A stretch of 64,000 nt of DNA, taken from positions 1 through 64,000 of the forward strand of contig NZ_MUKP01000014.1 of NCBI RefSeq assembly GCF_002081715.1. The letters run 5' to 3'. The notes beneath the pieces are model-generated. The model worked only from the letters and a program-made list of their open reading frames with translations, made no database searches and had not been told where the DNA came from. This document shows, one piece after another, positions 25,160 to 32,997 of the stretch (position 1 is the first letter of the stretch; each line of letters opens with the position of its first letter). A program made the position numbers and the translations under genes. The stretch is from Nocardia donostiensis (GTDB taxonomy: Bacteria > Actinomycetota > Actinomycetes > Mycobacteriales > Mycobacteriaceae).

Positions 25160-25469
25160 CCGGCGACGATAACCCCGAGCCCCGACATATTCGCCGCGGT
25201 TTCGATCGCGCTGAGGTTCTCCGTATCCACGGGCTCGCCACCCATCCGGCCCCGCGCTTCCACAGCACCCGGTTTCGCCTGCCCTGAGGCGAGTCAGCTG
25301 TATCCGCCGCGAGGCGTGCATCCATTCGAGTCACAAACAGCCGCACTTGTCGCGCTGAGCGAGCAAGATCGCACTGAGGGGTGGGTTCCGCAGGTCGGAG
25401 CCTCTACCAGCTCTGTTTCGTGAAGTGCGCGGGCTCTGCTAAAGTCTCGGTGGTATCTCTGGGTACTGC
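25160..25469. other. Intergenic stretch without recognisable features
   Basis: Between the DUF1905 start and tRNA-Gly I see no gene, no strong hairpin and no repeat. It should contain both promoters. A TAAAGTCTC-like segment near 25440 could belong to the tRNA promoter, but this is weak. Confidence 0.4.
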
Positions 25470-25543
25470 GCCGATGTAGTTCAATGGTAGAACTTCTGCT
25501 TCCCAAGCAGACAGCGCGGGTTCGATTCCCGTCATCGGCTCCA
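25470..25543 (+). tRNA. tRNA-Gly (anticodon CCC)
   Basis: The full cloverleaf can be drawn. The acceptor GCCGATG pairs with CATCGGC. The D arm is GTTC/GAAC. The anticodon stem TCTGC/GCAGA closes the loop TTCCCAA with anticodon CCC. The T arm is GCGGG-TTCGATT-CCCGT (with one mismatch at its base), the discriminator is T and CCA is encoded (25541-25543). It reads the GGG glycine codon. Confidence 0.95.
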
Positions 25544-25759
25544 CGAACACAATTGCGATGTTGCGCTGGTTAACCACGCATCTGCTCCACTGCTCCTCGC
25601 CGGACGCTTCGTTTGGGCCGCATCGAACCCGCCGTAGTGCCACGCATGTGCCGCTATGCGCCGGTGCGGCCCTCTCGATACTGCTGCATCATCCGCGACA
25701 TATCGACAGCGATGTGGCTCGGCGTCATCGGCAGCCCGTTAGTAGATCAGCGCTGCCCG

Positions 25760-26566
25760 TCACGGTTCTATCAGGGGTTCCGCTTCGTATGCGGCTCGCA
25801 GTGAGGCGACCAAGTCGGAGCTGCGACTCAAAGCGGCATCGCCTATCCGCTGTACGGCTATGCCCGGTGTCCACGAGTTCATGACAACCGCGCCGGTGAA
25901 GGCGGCCACATCGTCGGGTTTCACTATTTGGGTTCGTTGTGGGACGCCCGCATGGGCGAGCTGTCGGCGGAGAATGCCCATCGTGGTGCCGGGAAGAACG
26001 TCTGCGTCAGGCCACACGATGGTGTCACCATCCGAGAATGCAAGGTTCCAGATCGACGCCTCGCTCAGGTGCCCGTGCCGGTCCACGAACGCAGCGTCGT
26101 CGAACCCGGCAGCGCGTGCACGTCGCATGAAGTACGTCTTCGCGCCCTCACCGACATGTTTGATCTCGGGCATGAACCGTTCGTGCTCGAAGAGGGCGAG
26201 CGCCAGCGGACCCTGCGGCCCGTTCGCCGGGGGCGCGGTCCTGATCAGCGTGTGCAACGACGGCTGTCGTGCCTCGTTGGTGAACTCTCCGTTGGAGTCG
26301 AAGACCGTGACGGTCAGGGATAGGTCTGCGGGAGACATCGTCAACGCGGCGCGCAGCTCGTGTCGGACCTGATCGGGCGAGAGTGCGGCACCGAACAATG
26401 CCCGTGAGGCATCGACCAAGCGGTTGAGGTGGAGATCGAGTCCGCGTACCGCACCATCGCGAACCTGCATCGCGGTGAAATGCGCGAAGCCCGCGAATGC
26501 TGTAGGTGCGAGTCCGTCGAGATCGGCAGGATTGCCGTCCAGCAAGGCTGGGTGAAGTCTGCTCAT
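25760..26566 (-). CDS. Class IV aminotransferase (PabC/branched-chain type fold)
   Basis: 268 aa, ATG 26566. It has the fold-type IV PLP enzyme layout: FAHFTAMQVRDGAVRGLDLHL at the start, the Lys region HVGEGAKTYFMRR, the ring-contact block LSEASIWNLAFSDG with the conserved Glu and Asn, and the phosphate-binding LPGTTMGILRRQL. Members include 4-amino-4-deoxychorismate lyase and branched-chain or D-amino-acid aminotransferases. The sequence is closest in form to the PabC-like group, but this does not prove a folate role. It stands alone, with an unusual hexamer repeat in its promoter region. Confidence 0.85.
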   Translation of the reverse strand: MSRLHPALLDGNPADLDGLAPTAFAGFAHFTAMQVRDGAVRGLDLHLNRLVDASRALFGAALSPDQVRHELRAALTMSPADLSLTVTVFDSNGEFTNEARQPSLHTLIRTAPPANGPQGPLALALFEHERFMPEIKHVGEGAKTYFMRRARAAGFDDAAFVDRHGHLSEASIWNLAFSDGDTIVWPDADVLPGTTMGILRRQLAHAGVPQRTQIVKPDDVAAFTGAVVMNSWTPGIAVQRIGDAALSRSSDLVASLRAAYEAEPLIEP

Positions 26567-26589
26567 GCGGCCGAAACCTAAACTATGAC

Positions 26590-26613
26590 GTCAGTGTCAA
26601 TGTCAAGGTCATG
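26590..26613 (-). promoter_or_regulatory. Four tandem GTCANN hexamers in the promoter of the class IV aminotransferase
   Basis: GTCAGT, GTCAAT, GTCAAG and GTCATG follow one another without gaps, 24-47 bp upstream of the start at 26566. Read leftward this gives repeated TTGAC/CTGAC elements, offering overlapping -35 like boxes, a layout seen with MerR-type or cooperative activators. The bound protein is unknown. Confidence 0.5.
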
Positions 26614-26707
26614 GCTCGCTACCACTAGGGAATATCGAGGAACGTTCGCGATTCCCCCTACTACTACTTATTCGTGGACGGGCAGTTGTAAGTGGCTCGT
26701 TCATGAG

Positions 26708-27052
26708 TCAGGTCGGGGTCAGTAGGGCTTGCAGATCGGCGGGCACCGGCATCGGCTGGAGCAGCCCGATCCGCGCTCGCCCGGTGTTGCCCTCGGGGTA
26801 ACGCCCGATCAGTGAGCCGGGCGCGGCAACGACGATCCGCACGAACTGACCGAGCGCTTCACGGCGGTCACGCTGACGCACCGCCAGGACGAACATGGCG
26901 ATGTGGTTGCCGGTATGCAGCCACGGGTCGGGCTGGGACAGTATGTGTGCGCGTTCCAGGTGCGCCCACCGCTGTCCGATATCGGTCGCGGCGCGGGCGG
27001 CGCGCATTTCCTCGTGGTAGCGGCCGCGGGCAGCTTCCGGGATCCGGGGCAT
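26708..27052 (-). CDS. DUF3703 protein of a metal-resistance operon
   Basis: 114 aa, ATG 27052. It matches DUF3703: an amphipathic helical start, then the block WAHLERAHILSQPDPWLHTGNHIAMF with conserved His residues, and the end IGRYPEGNTGRARIGLLQPMPVPADL. Members are commonly next to metal or arsenic resistance genes; biochemical function is not known. It is the third gene of a leftward operon after the CmtR-like repressor and the CDF transporter, 29 bp behind the latter. The His pattern suggests a possible metal or redox-cofactor site (inference). Confidence 0.88.
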   Translation of the reverse strand: MPRIPEAARGRYHEEMRAARAATDIGQRWAHLERAHILSQPDPWLHTGNHIAMFVLAVRQRDRREALGQFVRIVVAAPGSLIGRYPEGNTGRARIGLLQPMPVPADLQALLTPT

Positions 27053-27081
27053 GGCGTGAGAGTCCTTCCGAGAACGATGGT

Positions 27082-27783
27082 TCAGTCGCGGCAGTCGCAG
27101 TCGTGTCCGGCGCTGTCACCGGTGAGCGCGGCCGGGTTCGGGCAGCAGGTGTCACCGCGCCAGGCATCGAGGCCTTCACGGACCGCGATCGCGGCAATGA
27201 CCAAGGCGGCGATCGGATCAGCCCACGACCAGCCGAACACGCTGTTGAGCAGCAGCCCGGTCAGCAGCACCGCCGATAGATAGGTGCACAGCAGCGTCTG
27301 CTTCGAATCGGCGACCGCAGAAGCGGAACCGAGTTCGCGGCCGGCGCGGCGCTGCGCCCACGACAAGCCGGGCATCACTGCCGAACTCACGGCGGCCAAC
27401 GCGATCCCGACCGTGGAGTGCTCGGCCGCACCGACCCCCAGCAGGGAGCGCGCAGAGTCGACGGTGACGTAGAGCGCCAGAGCGAAGAACGAGAACGCGA
27501 TGACCCGCAGTGCGACCTTCTCCCGCGCTTCCGGATCGCGCCCGGCGAACTGCCAGGCCACCGCCGCCGCCGAGGACACCTCGATCACCGAGTCCAGACC
27601 GAACCCGATCAGCGCGGTCGACGACACCCGCGCGCCCTCGGAGAGTGCCACCACGGCTTCGATCATGTTGTAGGTGATCGTCGCGGCGACAAACCAGCGG
27701 ATTCGCCGTGCCAGCACCGCCCGCCGCTGCGTTGACGGCTTCGATGCGGCGGCAGAGAGGGGCAACCTCAGCGGCTGAGCCAT
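27082..27783 (-). CDS. Cation diffusion facilitator (CDF) metal exporter
   Basis: 233 aa from ATG 27783, which overlaps the repressor stop (TGATG); a longer open frame to 27936 lies inside the repressor gene. About six membrane segments, with TM2-like GFGLDSVIEVSSA and TM5-like VADSKQTLLCTYLSA. In zinc CDFs these hold HxxxD pairs; here they carry Asp and Cys, suggesting a softer metal such as Cd or Pb. The protein is short and lacks the usual cytosolic CDF domain. Its tail is Cys/His-rich (GDTCCPN, GHDCDCRD), a likely metal-binding end. Proton-coupled efflux across the inner membrane is the expected role. Confidence 0.88.
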   Translation of the reverse strand: MAQPLRLPLSAAASKPSTQRRAVLARRIRWFVAATITYNMIEAVVALSEGARVSSTALIGFGLDSVIEVSSAAAVAWQFAGRDPEAREKVALRVIAFSFFALALYVTVDSARSLLGVGAAEHSTVGIALAAVSSAVMPGLSWAQRRAGRELGSASAVADSKQTLLCTYLSAVLLTGLLLNSVFGWSWADPIAALVIAAIAVREGLDAWRGDTCCPNPAALTGDSAGHDCDCRD

Positions 27784-28127
27784 CAGCAGCAGCCTTCGGT
27801 CTCGGTGTCCGGGCAACAGGCCGGATCCACCGCCAGCACCAGACCAAGCAGGTCCTCCAATGCGGCCGCGATCCGGGTATCGGCCAACTCGTAGCGGCTG
27901 CGTCGGCCCTCGGGCACCGCCACGACCAGCCCGCAACCACGCAGACAGGCGAGGTGGTTGGACAGGATCTGACGGGTCACCCCGATCTGCTCGGCCAGCT
28001 CCGAGGGATATCCGGGCGCTGCCCGCAGGCGCAACAGAATCCGGGTGCGGGTCGGGTCGGACAGGGCGTGCCCGAACCGGGCCAGAGCATCGGTGTGTAC
28101 AGCGGTCTCCACAACCGAACAGTACAT
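27783..28127 (-). CDS. cmtR: ArsR-family metal sensor, CmtR-like
   Basis: 114 aa, ATG 28127 (GTG 28112 also possible). It is a winged-helix ArsR repressor: LSDPTRTRILLRL, then the recognition helix region VTRQILSNHLACLRGCGLV. The cysteines in HLACLRGCG correspond to Cys57 and Cys61 of M. tuberculosis CmtR. A C-terminal Cys after LAVDPACC corresponds to Cys102, the Cd(II)/Pb(II) ligand set. An extra ETEGCC tail adds two more cysteines. It should dissociate from its operator (28137-28156) when Cd or Pb binds, releasing itself, the CDF exporter and the DUF3703 gene. Confidence 0.88.
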   Translation of the reverse strand: MYCSVVETAVHTDALARFGHALSDPTRTRILLRLRAAPGYPSELAEQIGVTRQILSNHLACLRGCGLVVAVPEGRRSRYELADTRIAAALEDLLGLVLAVDPACCPDTETEGCC

Positions 28128-28136
28128 CAGAAACTG

Positions 28137-28156
28137 AATACAGAAAATTCTGTATT
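28137..28156 (-). promoter_or_regulatory. Operator of the CmtR-like repressor
   Basis: AATACAGAA (28137-28145) and TTCTGTATT (28148-28156) are perfect 9-bp arms with a 2-bp centre. The site ends 9 bp before the ATG and contains a TGTATTCA extended -10, so binding would block initiation. The mRNA is probably leaderless or has a very short leader. Confidence 0.8.
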
Positions 28157-28196
28157 AGTTTGTGAGTTGTCTCTGGCCCGTGACGGCGCAGGTGGG

Positions 28197-28568
28197 TCAG
28201 GGTTCGGCCCAGACGCCGAGTTCGTTTCCGCTGGGGTCGGTGAAGTGGAAGCGGCGGCCGCCAGGGAAGTCGTAGGGGCCGTCGGTGACGGTTCCGCCTG
28301 CGGAGCGGACGGCGGTGACGGAGGCGTCCAGGTCGGTGGAGAAGAGCAGGACCAGTGGGCCGCCGGTGCGGGCCTCGGTTGCTACGGCGAGGCCGCCTGC
28401 TTCGCCGGGGGAGCCGTCGAAGCGGCGGATGCCTGCGTAGGTGGGGCCGTAGTCGTTGAACTGCCAGCCGAAGGCTGCGGTGTAAAAGCGTTTGGCGGCG
28501 TCCAGGTCGGTGACTGTCAGTTCGATGTAGTCGATGCCGTGATGGGTGTGGGTGCCTGAGTCGGTCAT
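28197..28568 (-). CDS. VOC (glyoxalase/bleomycin resistance-like) family protein
   Basis: 123 aa from ATG 28568; the frame is open to 28835 but the upstream part overlaps the dcd start and is not conserved. Two beta-alpha-beta-beta-beta modules are visible: IDYIELTVTDLDAAKRFYTAAFGW and, after the linker, GPLVLLFSTDLDASVTAV ending in HFTDPSGNELGVWAEP with the usual late Glu ligand. An N-terminal His pair (THTHHGID) lies near the first metal-ligand position. VOC members include glyoxalases, dioxygenases and drug-binding proteins; substrate unknown. Divergent from dcd. Confidence 0.85.
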   Translation of the reverse strand: MTDSGTHTHHGIDYIELTVTDLDAAKRFYTAAFGWQFNDYGPTYAGIRRFDGSPGEAGGLAVATEARTGGPLVLLFSTDLDASVTAVRSAGGTVTDGPYDFPGGRRFHFTDPSGNELGVWAEP

Positions 28569-28698
28569 GGCGGGCAGTATTCGCCAGGGGTGTGACAAAC
28601 AGTGGGCGTTATTCACCGGGGGCGTGTCGACTACGAGCGGGCGTCGCCAGGTGAGCGTGCCTGCGGACGGGTGGTGATCAGGCGTTACGCTCGTCGGC

Positions 28699-29271
28699 GT
28701 GCTGCTTTCCGATCGTGATATCCGGGCGGAGATCGCCGCGGGGCGTCTCGGGCTCGAACCGTTTGCCGAAAATCTGATCCAGCCGTCGAGTATCGACGTG
28801 CGTTTGGACCGGGTGTTCCGCGTGTTCAACAACACCCGCTATACCCATATCGATCCGGCGCAGCGCCAGGACGAGTTGACGAGTTTGGTGGAACCGGCCG
28901 AGGGTGAGCCGTTCGTGCTGCATCCTGGGGAGTTCGTGCTCGGGTCCACTTTGGAGGTGTGCTCGCTGCCCGACGATCTGGCCGGGCGGCTGGAAGGTAA
29001 ATCGAGTTTGGGGCGGCTCGGGTTGCTCACGCATTCGACGGCGGGATTCATCGACCCGGGGTTCAGCGGGCATATCACGCTGGAGTTGTCGAATGTGGCG
29101 AATCTGCCGATCACGTTGTGGCCGGGAATGAAGATCGGGCAGCTGTGCCTGTTCCGGCTGTCCAGCCCCGCACAGAACCCGTACGGCAGCGCGACCACCG
29201 GCTCGAAGTATCAGGGGCAGCGCGGCCCGACTCCCTCCAGGGCTTACCTGAATTTCCCGTTGCCGAAGTAG
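28699..29271 (+). CDS. dcd: dCTP deaminase
   Basis: 190 aa from GTG 28699. It is full length and strongly conserved: [12 protein letters not shown] at the start, PSSIDVRL, then the catalytic and trimer-interface region [11 protein letters not shown], followed by [21 protein letters not shown] with the catalytic Glu. It deaminates dCTP to dUTP. The mycobacterial enzyme is bifunctional and also hydrolyses dUTP to dUMP; the same may hold here but cannot be proven from sequence. It supplies dUMP for thymidylate synthesis, in the cytosol. Transcribed alone, divergent from the VOC gene. Confidence 0.97.
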   Translation: MLLSDRDIRAEIAAGRLGLEPFAENLIQPSSIDVRLDRVFRVFNNTRYTHIDPAQRQDELTSLVEPAEGEPFVLHPGEFVLGSTLEVCSLPDDLAGRLEGKSSLGRLGLLTHSTAGFIDPGFSGHITLELSNVANLPITLWPGMKIGQLCLFRLSSPAQNPYGSATTGSKYQGQRGPTPSRAYLNFPLPK

Positions 29272-29288
29272 GAGCCGGGCCGCGATAT

Positions 29289-29747
29289 TCAGTGCAGGTC
29301 TTCGCCTCCGGCCGTCAGCGCCGTGTCGACGATCGCCGACAGCGGCGGCAGCGGTTCGCCGCGTTCGGGTGGGGCGACCCAGTAACATCCCTCCCTGGTC
29401 CAGCGGCCGAGGCCGGTGGGCAGCATGACGGCGCTGCCGACACCGGGTAGTCCGATATCGAGCCGGTTGAGCGTCTGCAGCACTTCCGCCTCGGGCCTGC
29501 TGTCCGGGTAGGCGAGGAAACTCCAGCGAATCTGCCTGGCCAGCATGGGAACTCGAACATTTTCAGATCCCTGCTGAGCAACTGCGGCGCGCACTTTTTC
29601 GGCGCGCACGGTGGGTAGGTGCAGGATGCAGACTCGGCTGGTGATCGGCAGCATCACGAAACCACCGCGTTCGGCTACCGGCAGACCGAACTCGTGCCGA
29701 TAGTAGGCGGCCCAATCATCGGCTGTTCTGAGCTTTTCCACGTTCAT
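29289..29747 (-). CDS. Hypothetical protein of 152 aa
   Basis: Starts at ATG 29747 after a strong AAGGAGTT site; the open extension to 29840 is not used. The fold cannot be named. The beginning WAAYYRHEFGLPVAERGGFVMLPI and the later GSAVMLPTGLGRWTREGCYW with PPER alternate strands and short loops, loosely recalling the small N-terminal domains of primase/polymerase-like proteins, but I cannot support that. It has no signal peptide or membrane segment. It is divergent from the XRE/TPR regulator 232 bp away, which may control it, and convergent with dcd. Confidence 0.7.
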   Translation of the reverse strand: MNVEKLRTADDWAAYYRHEFGLPVAERGGFVMLPITSRVCILHLPTVRAEKVRAAVAQQGSENVRVPMLARQIRWSFLAYPDSRPEAEVLQTLNRLDIGLPGVGSAVMLPTGLGRWTREGCYWVAPPERGEPLPPLSAIVDTALTAGGEDLH

Positions 29748-29979
29748 GGTCGAACTCCTTGCGTCCGGGCGTAAAGAGTCGTGAGCCTCCCGGCGCATCC
29801 CCATCGCCGGGTTCCCTGTCCAGTAAGGATCTCGCGACACCCCGGCGCGCCGGAATCGCCTACACGCCCGCCTTTTACTGCCCTTTTGCTGCCAGAGTTA
29901 TGGACAGCGGCAATCGTTGTGGTTGTGCTCACAAACCGCTCGTACTCTGGGGGAGAAAAACTTTCGAAAGGGTGACAAC

Positions 29980-31365
29980 GTGGTCGGCCAATGGTCAGGG
30001 AAGGAGGCCCGGGCGCTGCGCGATGCCAAACGGATGAGCATCCGGGAGTTCGCGGCACATTTGGGTGTGCACGAACGCCTGGTGTCCAAATGGGAGGCAG
30101 GCGGTGTGCGGGTGCATCCGCGTCCGGTCAATCAAGCCGCCCTCGATACCTGCCTGGCTCGATCCGACGATATCGAGCGGGCACGGTTCACGGAGTTGAT
30201 CGCCGCGCCCGAACCGGGGCTCGGGGCACGCACCGGCGCCGTGACGCCCACCAGTTATTCCAACGACGCGGAGCTGCTGGCGCTCATCGACGCGGGGGCG
30301 GTACGGGGGGACGCGTCAGCAGCTATTTCGGAGAGGGATCTGATCATGGCGGCTGCCCACGAGGCAAGTGAGCACGCAGGTAAGGCGGAGAGCACCAATG
30401 TCGGCGCGAGCACACTGGACCAGCTCGACGCCGACGTCACCCGGATCGCCAACGACTACGTGCACATCCCGCCCATGCCGATGATGGTGGAGATGCTTCG
30501 GGTGCGGCGGCGGGTGTATCGGCTGCTGGAGGGGCATCAGCGTCCGGCCGATACCAGTCACCTGTATCTGCTCGCTGGCACGTTGTCCGGGCTGCTGGCC
30601 AACGCGAGCACCGATCTGGGCTATCTGGATGCGGCGGGTGAGCAGATCCGCGCGGCGTGGGCCTATTCGGAACTGTGCGGGCACAACGGGTTGCGTGCCT
30701 GGACACGGGGAATGCATGCGCTCATCGAGTACTGGTCGGAGCGCCCGCATCGGGCGGTGCTGCTGGCGCAGAGCGGGCAGGAGTTCGCCGATTCGGCCAC
30801 CGCGAAGGTGCGGCTGTGCAATATCGAGGCCAGAATATGGTCGAAGATCGGCAGCGCCGACGAGACGCAACGGTGTATCCGGGCGGCGGAGGAGGCGCGC
30901 GGCGGTGCGGCGACCGACAGCCTGCACGACGAGATCGGCGGGGTGTTCGGTTTCTCCGACGCCAAGGCCATGTATTACGCGGGCGCCACCTACATCCACC
31001 TGGATATGGCCGAACCCGCGCTGGAAGCCACCCGTAATGCGATCGACCTGTATTCGCGCGGGCCGTCGCGGCAGCGTTCCTACGGCGCGGAGGCGCTGGC
31101 GCGGGTGGACGCGGCCGCCGCGCATCTGATCAACGGCAGCCTCGACGGCGCCGCCGACGCGTTGCGGCCGGTGCTCGACCTCGACGAGGACAAACGCATC
31201 GCGCAACTGGAGGAGCGGCTGACCGGGGTGCGCCGCCGCATCTGCGGGCCTGCTTTCCGCGAGGCGGCCGAGGCGCGGACGCTCGACGAACGTATCGAGG
31301 AGTTCTGCGGCGGGGCGCCCGCCCGTGGCCTGCCGGTTCCGCCCCGCCCGCCGCGACCGGCGTGA
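29980..31365 (+). CDS. XRE-family regulator with TPR-like C-terminus
   Basis: 461 aa from GTG 29980 (GAAAGGGTG upstream). N-terminal helix-turn-helix, about residues 5-45, with ALRDAKRMSIREFAAHLGVHE and VSKWEAGG. From about residue 150 to the end the chain is helical TPR-like, with repeated W-A-Y-S-E / A-G-A-T-Y-I-H patterns. This architecture is abundant in Streptomyces and Nocardia and resembles peptide- or protein-sensing regulators; the ligand is unknown. Divergent from the 152-aa hypothetical protein, a likely partner or target. Confidence 0.85.
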   Translation: MVGQWSGKEARALRDAKRMSIREFAAHLGVHERLVSKWEAGGVRVHPRPVNQAALDTCLARSDDIERARFTELIAAPEPGLGARTGAVTPTSYSNDAELLALIDAGAVRGDASAAISERDLIMAAAHEASEHAGKAESTNVGASTLDQLDADVTRIANDYVHIPPMPMMVEMLRVRRRVYRLLEGHQRPADTSHLYLLAGTLSGLLANASTDLGYLDAAGEQIRAAWAYSELCGHNGLRAWTRGMHALIEYWSERPHRAVLLAQSGQEFADSATAKVRLCNIEARIWSKIGSADETQRCIRAAEEARGGAATDSLHDEIGGVFGFSDAKAMYYAGATYIHLDMAEPALEATRNAIDLYSRGPSRQRSYGAEALARVDAAAAHLINGSLDGAADALRPVLDLDEDKRIAQLEERLTGVRRRICGPAFREAAEARTLDERIEEFCGGAPARGLPVPPRPPRPA

Positions 31366-31438
31366 CCGGTGGTTTCCTGGTGACGGCGCTGACATTGTCT
31401 GCCACCGTCGGAAAAACCACTGGCCAGGCAGTGGCACC

Positions 31439-32689
31439 ATGGTTCAGGTGAGTACCAGTCATCCCCATCGCCCGCGCGTCCTGGAGCAGTCCACGAAGCT
31501 GCAGAACGTCGTCTACGAGATTCGTGGACCGGTACTCGCGCATGCAGCACGGCTGGAGGCAGAGGGGCATCGCATCCTCAAGCTGAATATCGGCAACCCG
31601 GCCCCGTTCGGTTTCGAGGCGCCGGACGTGATCATGCGCGACATCATCGCCGCGCTGCCGTATGCCCAGGGCTATTCGGAGTCGAAAGGGATCCTGTCGG
31701 CGCGGCGCGCGATCGTAACCCGCTACGAGCTGGTGCCCGGCTTCCCTGAGCTGGACGTCGACAGCGTCTACCTCGGCAACGGCGTGTCCGAGCTGATCAC
31801 CATCACTATGCAGGCGCTGCTGGACAACGGCGACGAAGTGTTGATCCCCGCGCCGGACTATCCGCTGTGGACCGCCATGACCAGTCTGGCCGGCGGCACC
31901 CCGGTGCACTATCTGTGCGACGAGGCCAACGGCTGGCAGCCCGATATCGCCGATATCGAATCGAAGATCACCGACAAGACCAAGGCGCTGCTGGTGATCA
32001 ACCCGAACAACCCCACCGGCGCGGTGTACACCACCGAGGTGCTGCAACAGTTGGTTGATCTGGCCCGCAAGCATCGACTGCTGCTGCTCGCCGACGAGAT
32101 CTACGACAAGATCCTCTATGACGACGCCAAGCACATTTCGCTGGCCTCGCTGGCTCCCGACCTGCTGTGCCTGACCTTCAACGGACTGTCCAAGGCGTAT
32201 CGGGTGGCGGGTTACCGTTCGGGTTGGCTGGTCATCACCGGCCCGAAGGACCACGCCGCCGGGTTCATCGAAGGGATCGATCTGCTCGCTTCGTCGCGGC
32301 TGTGCCCGAATGTGCCCGCCCAGCATGCCATTCAGGTGGCGCTCGGGGGGCATCAGAGTATCGAGGATCTGATTCTGCCAGGCGGTAGACTGCTCGAACA
32401 GCGGGATGTCGCGTGGGAGCGGTTGAACATGATTCCGGGGGTGACGTGTGTGAAGCCGAGGGGGGCGCTGTACGCGTTTCCTCGTTTGGACCCGAATGTG
32501 CACGAGATCTACGACGATGCCAAGCTGATCTTGGATCTGTTGCTGCAGGAGAAGATCCTGATGGTGCAGGGGACCGGGTTCAACTGGCCGAACCACGATC
32601 ATCTGCGGATCGTGACGTTGCCGTGGGCGCGCGATCTGGCGGTGGCGATCGAGCGGTTCGGCAACTTCTTGTCCAGCTACCGGCAGTGA
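31439..32689 (+). CDS. aspC: PLP-dependent aminotransferase, AspC/AlaA type (Rv0337c-like)
   Basis: About 416 aa from ATG 31439, or 413 from GTG 31448, which would match the M. tuberculosis start as I remember it. Fold-type I class I/II aminotransferase with the block LNIGNPAPFGFEAPDVIMRD (about residue 45), the cofactor stretch NPNNPTGAVY, the Asp in LLADEIYDK and the Schiff-base Lys in FNGLSKAYRVAG. The conserved C-terminal Arg in HLRIVTLPW binds substrate carboxylate. It is very similar to Rv0337c, annotated AspC; related E. coli AlaA enzymes make alanine from pyruvate and glutamate. It follows the XRE gene by 73 bp. Confidence 0.93.
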   Translation: MVQVSTSHPHRPRVLEQSTKLQNVVYEIRGPVLAHAARLEAEGHRILKLNIGNPAPFGFEAPDVIMRDIIAALPYAQGYSESKGILSARRAIVTRYELVPGFPELDVDSVYLGNGVSELITITMQALLDNGDEVLIPAPDYPLWTAMTSLAGGTPVHYLCDEANGWQPDIADIESKITDKTKALLVINPNNPTGAVYTTEVLQQLVDLARKHRLLLLADEIYDKILYDDAKHISLASLAPDLLCLTFNGLSKAYRVAGYRSGWLVITGPKDHAAGFIEGIDLLASSRLCPNVPAQHAIQVALGGHQSIEDLILPGGRLLEQRDVAWERLNMIPGVTCVKPRGALYAFPRLDPNVHEIYDDAKLILDLLLQEKILMVQGTGFNWPNHDHLRIVTLPWARDLAVAIERFGNFLSSYRQ

Positions 32690-32791
32690 CCGGAGAGGTC
32701 CGAGAGCCCGTTTCCCCCGATAAAAACATACCTTCTGCACGGCTTTGGACGAGTTTTCCTGACTGACTGGCGCGAAAGCGGATCTTTTGTG

Positions 32792-32927
32792 TACAGTAGT
32801 CCTCGGCACCTCTGGTGCCCGGCCCGGTTGTCTACCCCCCCTGGGCAACCCGGCCTTACGGGTTAGGCCGCCTACCCCCCTGGGCCGCCAACCTGCGGGC
32901 GGCGGAGACATCCCCCTGCTCTCCGCC
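32792..32927 (+). promoter_or_regulatory. Putative leader RNA with five successive hairpins before the YibE/F gene
   Basis: A TACAGT -10 like box (32792-32797) is followed at once by a run of hairpins: 32805-32810/32814-32819; GGTTG/CAACC (32826-32830/32846-32850); CGGCCT/AGGCCG (32851-32856/32865-32870); GCCGCC/GGCGGC (32884-32889/32898-32903); and GGCGGAGA/TCTCCGCC (32901-32908/32920-32927). The last two share bases and so are mutually exclusive. The loops repeat a C-tract (TACCCCCC-TGGG). The leader would be about 195 nt long. Part of the 308-bp gap after aspC. Confidence 0.55.
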
Positions 32928-32997
32928 GCCCCCTCCCGAATCTCTGAGCTCTCAATTCTCACCGTCAGTGGGCTTTTCGCTCGCGACGCTGGTGAAA

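Noticed and set aside
25470..25543. tRNA-Gly as an integration site for an island
   Set aside because: No integrase and no repeated tRNA 3' end downstream was seen.
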